A stretch of 64,000 bases of DNA, taken from contig JAJEJA010000096.1 of NCBI GenBank assembly GCA_022828145.1, positions 25,208-89,207 on the forward strand, written 5' to 3'. Below the pieces are notes generated by a model. That model was not told the DNA's origin, ran no database searches, and saw nothing but the letters and a program-made list of their open reading frames with translations. The translations under genes were made by a program, and so were the position numbers. Of the stretch, positions 8,766-18,000 are shown piece by piece (the stretch's first letter is position 1; every line of letters begins with the position of its first letter). This stretch comes from Candidatus Poribacteria bacterium. Lineage in GTDB: Bacteria > Poribacteria > WGA-4E > WGA-3G.

Positions 8766-8930
8766 GGTTTATACGGATTTGCTCTGCGGTGTTCCCTGAC
8801 ACCGTTCCACTGGGGCGATCTTTTTCACGCGGAGAAGAATGCAAACTATGTAACGAATTCAGCGTTTGAACCAGAGTCTAAGTAAACTCAGTTGGAACTC
8901 TGTGATGCGCGGATTGATGCTGAAAGGTGA
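8766..8930 (+). pseudogene. Decayed 3' tail of a nitrate reductase-like molybdopterin oxidoreductase
   Basis: Translated in frame it reads TPFHWGDLFHAEKNANYV, then TNSAFEPESK, a stop, and LELCDARID. This matches the last 45 or so residues of the nitrate reductase ending at 8060 (TPFHWGDLFHSETNVNYV...). An in-frame TAA replaces the codon for Q in SKQPE. No upstream part of the gene is present. It lies about 0.7 kb downstream of the intact gene, beyond the toxin-antitoxin pair. Confidence 0.8.
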
Positions 8931-9183
8931 GCAACTAATTTACTAAGACTTTGACAAAACTCTTAGTTACCCTATCAATGGTATCTTTCACATCGAATAG
9001 GGCGTCAGCTCAGTCGGCCCAGAATTTGGGATATTTCCTGGTATGGTGTGCTCATCATGGTTATTGTTTTATGCCTCGTCACTGAGTCGTCTCCTGGAGT
9101 CTGCTTACCATCTTTATCTGATTCGAATTCCCCTGCGCTATCAAGAATTTCTTTCACACTTCTATCTCTGGATTCAAAAATTA
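8931..9183. other. Spacer downstream of the alpha-CTD/sigma-like gene
   Basis: Nothing is firmly supported here apart from a weak 60-codon minus-strand frame (separate entry). No repeat family or hairpin was recognised. Confidence 0.4.
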
Positions 9184-9187
9184 TCAA
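9005..9187 (-). CDS. Possible small protein translationally coupled to the upstream gene
   Basis: A 60-codon frame with a TTG start whose last two bases overlap the TGA stop of the 9184-11016 gene. The product would be hydrophilic and charged, with no recognised domain. Coupling by stop-start overlap is the only argument for it. It could equally be non-coding. Confidence 0.25.
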   Translation of the reverse strand: MIIFESRDRSVKEILDSAGEFESDKDGKQTPGDDSVTRHKTITMMSTPYQEISQILGRLS

Positions 9188-11016
9188 TCTCTGGAGAATT
9201 TGGCACGCTCAATGTCATGGTAACTTATTGATCTTCCCCGTACTGTGTATAGAGCTAACTCTATCTTCTTAAACAGTGGAGAAAAGTTCAGAGTTGCGGA
9301 CAATGAAGAAACAGAAAGATTGCATTCTTTAAAAGCGTGAACTAATTCTGAGCGATGTACCACCGGACCGATCTGATCCACACAATTCATTATTACAGTT
9401 TCACTTGTGCTGAGAGTCTCGTCGGAAACACCCTCCCAATAGTATAATTCTCCCTTACATTTGTAATCATAAATTCTGATTATCTTTTGCATCACATCAG
9501 GAGGTGGAACGGGGAATTCTGATCTTGATAAAACCTGCTGAAGACCTGAACACACATCATCAATGGATACTGGACCACAATAAAAAAACATCTTGCGCAG
9601 CCCTTTATGGAATACATGATTTTTTGGAATTATAGGTGTCTGCTTAATCACTCTTGGGATAAACCAATCTTTAGAAAGCATCTTATACCCTAATGCCCGC
9701 AAAATAATCTTTGTATCTTCTAACTCTCTACCAATTTCTTGAGATAACCATATAGCATATACGCCTCCAGAATGATTTATGTGTCGGTTAATGAGTTTTT
9801 TTATATCATCTGGTAAAGTTTCATGCACATGTTGAATCTTTGCAGGTGCATAGGGCTGCCCAGCATTGACAAGCTGTAAAGTATATTGTAAGGATAAGGG
9901 TATTTGAAGACAACGGATACTCTGATCAGCTAGTAAATTGCAAATTGCAACCATAACTTCGACTACATCTTTTCCTAAATAATTCTCAGATTTCCAATTA
10001 CCTACGAGCCCTGATGATCGAATGCGTTGTGCCCATTGATGATAACTCATGTCAAGCCCCATGTCTCCAGCAATGAGGAGAGATGACTGCATTCTAAGCA
10101 AAGTAGGCCTACCTTTGAGATTCTTAATAGATTTGGCTTCAACTATTGCATTAACCTCACCACACAATTTTTCCTTCAACTCATTGTCAAGTTGTCTTAT
10201 TCTTTCGCGTGTATACTCTAATTCTTTTCCAATTTGACCCAGGGTTTTTCGTTCAAAACCGTACCTCAATAGCATAACAAGCAAATAGTGCTGTCCAGGA
10301 AGCAGGTTTAGTAAGTATTCAATTTCCTCACTGATGTTGAGTGAAGAACTCAAAATCTGTGCTAACACTTCGTACGCCTTGTAGTTCTCAATTGTTCCAA
10401 CTTCTGCAAGCCAGTCATTCAAAGGACGGTCCATAATATTAGCATGTTCATGCAGCAATTCCATTGAAAGCTGCTTGGATACTAATTGCAATTGCCAGCT
10501 AATAACTTGGTCAGGAATTCCTTCAAGATTCATCAAACTCGAAGCTACGTCAGGATTTGTATCTACTTCGATTGAATCGTTAATTTCTATTTTTGCCAGT
10601 TTATCTTTGATTTCTGAAATAGATTTGCTCCCAAGTCCGAGAATGTCTTGAATCTCACCTGATTCAACAAGCTTTACAACTTCTGAGACAGTTTTAACAC
10701 CTATGTTTCGCAGCCCGTTGAATGAACGATTACTTAAATTGAGTTGTCCAATCCTTAGGGTTGTACCTTCTAATGATTTCTTTTTTGCTTCTCCCCCACT
10801 TTTCAACTGACTCAGACAATTATCTATTTCCAAAATACACTTTTTCCCAAGTCCGTGAATGGTTCCTATCAAGCCCAACTCAACAAGGTCTATGACTTCT
10901 CCAATAGTCTTAATCCCTGAGCGTTTTAAAGCGTTAGTGGAACGAATAGACAAGTTCAAATTTCCAATAGAATCTTCTTTTGAGAGTTGCCTGGAAAATA
11001 GGGTATGGTTGCTCAT
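9184..11016 (-). CDS. Fusion of two RNA polymerase alpha-CTD-like modules with a sigma region 4-like module
   Basis: 610 aa. Residues about 16-68 and 85-140 are two copies of the helix-hairpin-helix fold of the RNA polymerase alpha C-terminal domain (LNLSIRSTNALKRSGI...IHGLGKK; LNLSNRSFNGLRNIGV...ILGLGSK). Residues about 235-285 (LPGQHYLLVMLLRYG...TLGQIGKELEYTRERIRQLD) match sigma-70 region 4, including the recognition helix. The rest is a long alpha-helical region with possible winged-helix segments near the C-terminus (about 440-590). It should bind DNA and may mimic or recruit RNA polymerase. Comparable alpha-CTD/sigma-4 proteins occur in mobile or defence contexts, but the role here is unknown. 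It has a weak ribosome binding site. Confidence 0.75.
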   Translation of the reverse strand: MSNHTLFSRQLSKEDSIGNLNLSIRSTNALKRSGIKTIGEVIDLVELGLIGTIHGLGKKCILEIDNCLSQLKSGGEAKKKSLEGTTLRIGQLNLSNRSFNGLRNIGVKTVSEVVKLVESGEIQDILGLGSKSISEIKDKLAKIEINDSIEVDTNPDVASSLMNLEGIPDQVISWQLQLVSKQLSMELLHEHANIMDRPLNDWLAEVGTIENYKAYEVLAQILSSSLNISEEIEYLLNLLPGQHYLLVMLLRYGFERKTLGQIGKELEYTRERIRQLDNELKEKLCGEVNAIVEAKSIKNLKGRPTLLRMQSSLLIAGDMGLDMSYHQWAQRIRSSGLVGNWKSENYLGKDVVEVMVAICNLLADQSIRCLQIPLSLQYTLQLVNAGQPYAPAKIQHVHETLPDDIKKLINRHINHSGGVYAIWLSQEIGRELEDTKIILRALGYKMLSKDWFIPRVIKQTPIIPKNHVFHKGLRKMFFYCGPVSIDDVCSGLQQVLSRSEFPVPPPDVMQKIIRIYDYKCKGELYYWEGVSDETLSTSETVIMNCVDQIGPVVHRSELVHAFKECNLSVSSLSATLNFSPLFKKIELALYTVRGRSISYHDIERAKFSRD

Positions 11017-11082
11017 AGATTTATCTTTATTTTATCGTTATTTAACAAAAAGTAATACAAATTCTATCAATGATTATCCTTT

Positions 11083-12699
11083 TTAAACTTCAATTTCAAC
11101 AGCACGGGAAGGACGGTCTTGCACCACAGGAACAACGTAACTCCGAATCGTCCCTCTATCTATCGTCTCCGTCTCAGTGCGCGGTTCAGGTGCATCGCGG
11201 TGATCAAACACCACGTAGAAACCCTCTGTTACGCCTTCTGTTGATAGATACGCGGCGAGCTGTTGTTTCCCCGAAGCATAACCTCTTTCACTTCTCCAAA
11301 TCTTTGTTTCAACGATATGTTTCTTTCCATTATGTAGAATGAGTAGATCCATTCTACCGCGTCCTGTTGGGACTTCTAAATACATTACCCCGTTCACGCT
11401 GCTAACGAACTGATCGATGTAGGCATAGAGGAGATGCTGCCCAATGAATTCTTGCGGTGTTTCAGGGACTTGAAGGATCCTGTATCCTGCGCGGGCAATG
11501 AAGTCACGGAAGTTATCCAGTAGTCGTTCCATCTGAATGTGTCCGTCGGACGTGAGATACTGAAATCCATCAGAGTCTTCGGGGAAGTAGTCGTTCTCCA
11601 ATCCGTTAAACAGTGGTTTGAATGCATGAATAATACGGTACAGGTAAATCGGGTTGATTACCTCACACTTACTGTCGGCACCCTTAGTTATAACACCGTA
11701 CGTAGCGAGTTCATTGATGATGTTATTATCGGGATTAAAGGGCACGCTGTTCTCATAAGAGACAATTCGCATAAGTATAGTTTGAAAACGCGGGTCTTTA
11801 CGAATATTGGTTAGGAGATGTTCAATGTTGGTGTTCCGTTCCTCCAAAAGGAGTTGAAGTGCATGTGAAAAATGCTGCATAGTAATTGAATCAGTCATCG
11901 GAATGTCCATCTCTTCAGTGAGTATCTGCGCGAACCGGTTGACAAGGAAGGGTTGTCCCCCTGTCTGTTTGTGAATACATACAATGACTTCTGGGTTGAA
12001 AGCCTGTCCTACTTCGTCTGTATATTGTCCATATAACTCTTGCACCTGAGCAAGCGTAAAATTGGGTAGAGCAAAATCGTCCTGGATATTGAACGGGGAG
12101 ACAGAACGATCATAATCCAGTTGTGTGATATTTTTTACACCCACAATGCCAAGGCTATGGGGACATTGAAACGCAGCCTGAGTGACGTAAGTATGTCGGA
12201 ACGCGTGCAGAAAACCCTTCAGGGCAGTTGTGGGAATGCCATCAAACTCGTCAATTATGAGAACAACTTTCTGCCAATTTTCCTCAAATTTCAGGAACTG
12301 CTGAACCTGTTCAAAGAACTCCATCATTGACAGATGGTTAGTCATTTTGGCATTGTCAAGAAAGTGCTTTAATGCTTCGTCAAGTTCCTCTCCGCGCATT
12401 TGGAATACACGTTTAATTTCCTTGCAAATCTGTTTGGCGAGAGACTCGTAAAATTCGGTACGGTCACAGTCAACAAATATTTCAAGATTCAGTTGAATGG
12501 GAAAATAAGTTAGGTCTTCAGCGGTAAGTGCAGCAACGGCGCGTTGAAAGAAAGTCGTCTTACCTGTTTGCCGGGGCGCAAAGATGACGATATAACGTCC
12601 CTCTCTGACACGGTTGATGAAATCGGTCAGCTCTTCCGTACGTGCAACAATATAGTGCTGTTCAGGGTTCACAGGTCCCCGTGTTCCAAACCTTCTCAT
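11083..12699 (-). CDS. AAA-like ATPase with C-terminal PD-(D/E)XK nuclease-like domain
   Basis: About 538 aa. Walker A FAPRQTGKTT is near residue 45 and Walker B VVLIIDEFD near 150. The C-terminus has GRGRMDLLIL followed by HIVETKIWR (about 448-465), the acidic/ExK core of a PD-(D/E)XK nuclease fold. This layout matches a widespread family of ATPases (AAA-like domain plus PDDEXK-type tail) of unknown role. I chose the ATG at 12699, which has GGGGAG 8 nt upstream, over a GTG at 12750. It may act in DNA metabolism or defence; this is inference. Confidence 0.8.
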   Translation of the reverse strand: MRRFGTRGPVNPEQHYIVARTEELTDFINRVREGRYIVIFAPRQTGKTTFFQRAVAALTAEDLTYFPIQLNLEIFVDCDRTEFYESLAKQICKEIKRVFQMRGEELDEALKHFLDNAKMTNHLSMMEFFEQVQQFLKFEENWQKVVLIIDEFDGIPTTALKGFLHAFRHTYVTQAAFQCPHSLGIVGVKNITQLDYDRSVSPFNIQDDFALPNFTLAQVQELYGQYTDEVGQAFNPEVIVCIHKQTGGQPFLVNRFAQILTEEMDIPMTDSITMQHFSHALQLLLEERNTNIEHLLTNIRKDPRFQTILMRIVSYENSVPFNPDNNIINELATYGVITKGADSKCEVINPIYLYRIIHAFKPLFNGLENDYFPEDSDGFQYLTSDGHIQMERLLDNFRDFIARAGYRILQVPETPQEFIGQHLLYAYIDQFVSSVNGVMYLEVPTGRGRMDLLILHNGKKHIVETKIWRSERGYASGKQQLAAYLSTEGVTEGFYVVFDHRDAPEPRTETETIDRGTIRSYVVPVVQDRPSRAVEIEV

Positions 12700-12777
12700 G
12701 TCAGTTTCTCCCCACCACTTATCTTTAGGGGTTAGTTCAGCAAGCAACACAACTCTAAACCGAATGCATTCTCCTTG

Positions 12778-14577
12778 TTATTTTTTAAGTTGTTCAAAGG
12801 CTTCCTCTGCCCTCTTCTGCATTTGCTGGACAGAGGTTTTTAAACTCGGACCTAATCGGGTAGCTTCATCAAAGTCTTTAATTGCTTCTTCATAGAGACG
12901 CTGTGCTTCATCTTTATTCCCTTTGGATTTGTGTAAGTCAGCAAACTTTAGTTTCATATTACCTCGACTGTGGTAGGCATCGGCATAATGCTGTTTTCGT
13001 TTGACGGCTTCATCCTGACCTATATCGGCGTGATCTCGTTTTAACTTGATAGCTTCACCCATATCCATAAGTGCTTTATCAAGATCTTTAATGGCAGCTT
13101 CATAGAGACTCGGTGTTTCCTCCTTATCGTCCTTAGACTGACCAAGTGTAAATTTAAACTGCCCCTGTTTCCACTTCGCAATTGCCCGATTGTAGTAGGC
13201 ATCAACACTATCTGGGTTTAGTCTAATAGCTTCATCGAAGTCTTTAATTGCTTCTTCATAGAGACGCTGTGCTTCATCTTTATTCCCTTTAGATTTGTAG
13301 AAGTCAGCAAACTTTAGTTTCATATTGCCTCGAGTGTGATAGCCATCGGCATAATCTGGTTTTAGCGTGATCGCTTCATCAAGGTCTTTAATTGCTTCTT
13401 CATAGAGACGCTGTGTTTCTTTCTCATCGGTTGTAGATTGACCAAGCGTCGACTTAAAAAATGCCCGATTGTAGTAGGCATCAACATAATCTGGGTTTAG
13501 TCTAATAGCTTCATCAAGGTCTTCAATTGCTTCTTTATACAACCGTTGTGCTTCTTTCTCATCGGTTGTAGATTGACCCAGCTTCCACCTCACAAGTCCA
13601 ATATTATTGTAAAGGCTACTATCATCATAATCAGGAATTAACTTGAAAACTTCCTCAAAGTCTTTAATCGCCTTATCATAGGCATCGCGAAAATACCACA
13701 ACGAACCTCTACTTCGGTAGACCCTGGCACCAAAAGTCTGGCTTAAGTCTAACTCTTTATAACTCTCAATTGCAATAGTACAATTCTCAATTGCAATATC
13801 CAAATCTTTTATCGTTTCCTCATCAATGTCGTCTAACTGCGTAGCAGTGTGAATTTCACGGTGAGTCTTATTGGCGAAACTGAGAAGGTAATATGCAGTT
13901 ATCTCTGGTCTCTTTTGCCAATCTGATAAAGATTCAACATCCGGCAATTTCTGATTTTTAAACGTGATTTTGCTGAGAGCTGTTGATGGAATAGCGTATG
14001 TATAGCGCGGGGTGCCGTCCACAACAATTCCTATGACTCGCCCTTTGCTATTTAGCACAGGACCTCCACTGTAACCCTGTCCCTCGGAAATTCCGGTATT
14101 TAATAGAAGCATTTTGTCACTACGGGTACCGTGTATAGTGCCGTGCGCAACATTACCTTCTACGCCGCCAGGATTGCCTACTACGACAATTGGCATTGTT
14201 TCATGTTCATCTACACGAATCATCTTGCTGTCACTAAGAGTAAGAGGTTCCCCACTTTTTTCGATGGTTTTCAGGACGACAAGATCGTTTTTAGCATCAA
14301 ATGCTACGATGCCTGAAATGGTGTACTCTGTATCCTTGTTGACTAATTTGGCAGTGACTTTGTCGGCCCTAACTACAAGATGAATGTTAGTCACAATTTG
14401 ATCGCGTTCTACAAAGAAACCGCTACCAATTCCAAGGATTTCCCCGTTGGCATATTTACTAACCAAGACTGTAGAGTTTTTTGCCTTCTCGGCAATTTGT
14501 TCGGGAGTCTGTGTACAGGCAAGCAGAATCCCGATAGCTAACAAACCCAATACAAATTTTATGTGCTGTTTATTCAT
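12778..14577 (-). CDS. Lipoprotein with trypsin-like (S1C/HtrA-type) protease domain and TPR repeats
   Basis: 599 aa. The N-terminus is a lipoprotein signal with the lipobox LLAC, Cys21. A trypsin-like domain (about 30-210) has catalytic His66 (TNIH), Asp98 (KNDLVVLK) and Ser169 (GQGYSGGP). From about 260 the protein is made of TPR units; some carry extra inserts, and the block ADFYKSKGNKDEAQRLYEEA is repeated almost exactly later as ADLHKSKGNKDEAQRLYEEA. It probably acts in the periplasm as a membrane-anchored protease with a protein-docking tail. There is no PDZ domain, unlike HtrA. AAGGAAA precedes the ATG. Confidence 0.85.
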   Translation of the reverse strand: MNKQHIKFVLGLLAIGILLACTQTPEQIAEKAKNSTVLVSKYANGEILGIGSGFFVERDQIVTNIHLVVRADKVTAKLVNKDTEYTISGIVAFDAKNDLVVLKTIEKSGEPLTLSDSKMIRVDEHETMPIVVVGNPGGVEGNVAHGTIHGTRSDKMLLLNTGISEGQGYSGGPVLNSKGRVIGIVVDGTPRYTYAIPSTALSKITFKNQKLPDVESLSDWQKRPEITAYYLLSFANKTHREIHTATQLDDIDEETIKDLDIAIENCTIAIESYKELDLSQTFGARVYRSRGSLWYFRDAYDKAIKDFEEVFKLIPDYDDSSLYNNIGLVRWKLGQSTTDEKEAQRLYKEAIEDLDEAIRLNPDYVDAYYNRAFFKSTLGQSTTDEKETQRLYEEAIKDLDEAITLKPDYADGYHTRGNMKLKFADFYKSKGNKDEAQRLYEEAIKDFDEAIRLNPDSVDAYYNRAIAKWKQGQFKFTLGQSKDDKEETPSLYEAAIKDLDKALMDMGEAIKLKRDHADIGQDEAVKRKQHYADAYHSRGNMKLKFADLHKSKGNKDEAQRLYEEAIKDFDEATRLGPSLKTSVQQMQKRAEEAFEQLKK

Positions 14578-14668
14578 AACTATTTCCTTTTTGTCGTGCG
14601 AAATTCACCTGTAAATAGTATAACTACGATGAACCAAACAAGCAATTGTTTTCTGTTGTAGACTCATA

Positions 14669-14998
14669 TTAGTCTGTTGAGACAGCCTTCTCCAGAACTT
14701 CTTGAAGGTAAACACCTATCTCTAATTGACGACGCGCAGCATTCAAGGCAATTCGACCGTACAACTCAGGACTCGTTTGAATTGTCAGTTCTCCTGAGAA
14801 AGGTTTGTCCGGTACTTTTCCTTGTTCCTCACATACTTCAAAGTAAATTTCAAGTGACTTCTGCATTTCTGTCCGAAGTTCAGTTACAGAGGCACCATAG
14901 AATGATATTACGTCATGTGTGTTTATCACTGTACCGTGGAATAGGTCTATTTCTGGATCGAAATCAACGACACCAATGTAACCTTTGTACTCAATCAT
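14669..14998 (-). CDS. HicB-family antitoxin-like protein, no HicA partner visible
   Basis: 109 aa. The N-terminus has the HicB partial RNase H-like fold (YKGYIGVVDFDPEIDLFHG). The C-terminus (SPELYGRIALNAARRQLEIGVYLQEVL) is a HicB-type helix-turn-helix/ribbon region. HicB normally neutralises a small HicA RNase from an adjacent gene. Neither the 37 bp upstream nor the 90 bp downstream can hold one, so this is an orphan. Confidence 0.75.
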   Translation of the reverse strand: MIEYKGYIGVVDFDPEIDLFHGTVINTHDVISFYGASVTELRTEMQKSLEIYFEVCEEQGKVPDKPFSGELTIQTSPELYGRIALNAARRQLEIGVYLQEVLEKAVSTD

Positions 14999-15036
14999 GG
15001 GGTAATATCCACCATTTGTAGAAATAGACGAAATAT

Positions 15037-18000
15037 TTACTTGAGATGTTTAATAAGGTCTTCAAGTCTAATTCCCTCATTTTCCCAAACAGAGTTTTTG
15101 ACACGGATTTCTGCTCTACCACGCTCAAAATCTAACTCAACATCAGAGGATGTATCGTCAAGGGTATCATTCAACAATGTTTCTTGTTCTTTGATGGATT
15201 GACATAATTTGGTTACGCGATCACCGAACTTTTTATGAATGTTTTTTACGAACTTCATATTTTGCTTGACAGTTTGAAAATCTACTTCGGTGTTTTCAGG
15301 TATAGGGACGACGCAAAGCAGGTATTTTTTCCTTTTTTTCACCGCAGTTTTTGTTTGTTCAGAACTCATTTTGACATACTCAACGCGTGTGCCCTTTACC
15401 TCAACCAGCCATTTTCTGTCATTCGGATTGTCATTTGGAACCATTTCTTGTGTTGGTAGATCAAAGGTTTCCGCTGATACCTCAAAATCTGATCCAGTAC
15501 CGGTCCGACTTACTGAGAATCCTGCCTGCTCTAAACTCTCTTTCACCCATTTTTCTGTATGTTTACCCAAACTCTGAATCTCAGCTATCTTATTCTGTTG
15601 TTCCTTATGTTCTCTAATATCCTCAAGGACCTGACTCAAATTACCTTTAGTTAAATCTAATAGTTGTTCAATATCATTGTGAATGGTTTCGTTATTGGTC
15701 ATAGCTTCAATATACTTGATTGTATGATTGAGATGACTTACGTTCCCTTTAGATTTCCTCATAATTTCTATGATTGCATTATCTACTGCTTCACGATCAT
15801 TGTGATTTACGAAAGTTTCTCGCATCAAATCAAAGTGTGATACCCCAATGGCTTCGAGCAGGTAGCAGATAGGGTCATTTTCGCTCATAGCACTAGGATC
15901 CCACTCGCTACCCCGAAGTAGATTCGCAAGTGTTTCTGCTTTTACATTGTCCGCTTTGTTTTCACCTAGTGGAACCCACTTCCTATTTACTACTGGCACT
16001 AGCCGCTCAGCGGGATAGCAGTCATGGGTTTGCCCGCAGGTACAGGATACGTTGATGATTTCCAGTCCTTTGGGGTCATGCACAGTCAGCCATTCTGTCA
16101 AAAAACGCCAAAATTTACGGGCGAGTGGCAAACTTTTGCGCACTCTGTCTATGATTCCAATATTTGTTTTCGTCAAGAAAGCAATATCGCTCACACTGAT
16201 TTCTTCCTTGGTTTCATGAGTGTCTTCTTCTGTCAGCGGAACATGCGGTAAGAACGTCTCAAAAGAGATATTGCGATAATCATGCACTATCACATTCTTT
16301 CTTATAAAACCTTTTGTTTTTAACATCTCCCATATATCTGGATCAGGTGCAGCCTTAAACAAGATGTCGGCTAAGATGTATCGACGCGGAAACAGTTCCC
16401 AGTAGTCTTGGAGATCATTTTCCCATGAGAGAACAGGAGCAAGAGGACATTCATTATTTTGGATATTATCTTGGCTTGGATGTGGTAAATGGATAATTGT
16501 TACCTTGTCAGAATCGTCTTCCTTTGCGAAGAGCGGGAAGCCATTTAAAAGGTTCCAATCCCCTTGGTTGACAATCCAAGCAAAAAGTAGCGTACTGGCC
16601 TTTTTGAAATCAAGGTCTGGATTCTCGTCTGCACGGGTTCTGAGTTTAGCAGATATTGTGTCAACAACTTGATCTTGCTTCATATCACCTTTGCCCTCTT
16701 CTTCGGTTAATGAAGTTAGGCGATTGTCACGAAGTTCTTGCCTAATTTCCCAATCAAGTTTCTCTGCTATTTCTTTTAATTCTATATCTATACCTGGATC
16801 TCTGTGCAATGCTGATAATTTGTCAAGGTAACCTGATTGGTCAATAACAATGTGATATTCAATAACTTCCTCACGCAGATTGTTTTCATTAAAAAATTCA
16901 TGTAAACGATTCAGCCATTCAACTACAGGAACATCCTCTCGGAGCAGGTTTTGAAGGTCTTCAATCTTTCCGTAATTACCATCTTTATGAGTATTTTTCT
17001 GAATGAACGATGCCAATTTCACGCCATCCCGTACTTCGCTAAACAAAGACATAGGTTCATCCTGATATACATCCGCCCAACTCCTGATCGCATTACACCA
17101 ACCTGTTGCTTCTTCTCGCTTCGGTAGAAATTTACGTTGTCCCTTTATACTCTCGCACAAGTCCCAAAGAGTCTGTACGCCTGATTCACATCCTGCTGAC
17201 AGAAACTTAACATTTTCTGGATCTATAAGATTCTCATCTTCATTGAGAACTATCGTATTTTTTCGAATTTCTTCAATAAGATTTTCTCTAACACACGTTC
17301 TAATCCACTCCCGAGTTTCCTCAGTTGGGTGCTGGAGGGTAGGGACTTCTGTCCATTGATGAACATTATACCAGCCTTCTGATGCAGCATACTGAAGTAG
17401 ATGAACAAGCAACTCACAGGATTTTTCAATAGCGGATTGATTTTTGGTATTTGCCTCGTCGTTGCCTAGCCCAATATATACATCATCGCGATCTTCCGAC
17501 GGTTTAAAATCTAAACTATTGATGACAGCAGGAAAACTGAAAGATTCGGTACCCACTAATGGAACAGCCTTGAATAAACGGGGTATTTTCTTGACAGGTT
17601 GGCATGCTGAACCATTGCTATTTGATGCAAGTGGGACAGCAACTGAGGTTTTCTTTTTATCGGATATCAGAACGTACTTATTTTCGTTTGAATTTCCATT
17701 CTGGCAAGCTGTTACCGTGATATGCTGAATTTCGGTAGCCTCTATGGAACGGCGTTTGATGACTTCATAACGCAGTGTTTCTCCGTGATTGTTAATGTCA
17801 ATACTAGAGAATTTTGAGTTAAAAACAAGCACGAAAGGAGTACATTGCTTTAATGTCTCTATACCTTTCTCGACTGTTTCCTGCGCTTCTCTCCCCATAA
17901 TAGGGTATATAAACCGTGTAGTGAAGGGGGCGGGGATTGACTGATCCGAGGTAGATAGGGATGCTTTAAAATTTTCCCACGCTTCATCCATTAAGTCAAG

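Noticed and set aside
8638..8844. A 68-codon minus-strand frame upstream of the antitoxin
   Set aside because: Overlaps the antitoxin start and the reverse strand of the nitrate reductase tail fragment; no ribosome binding site or family.
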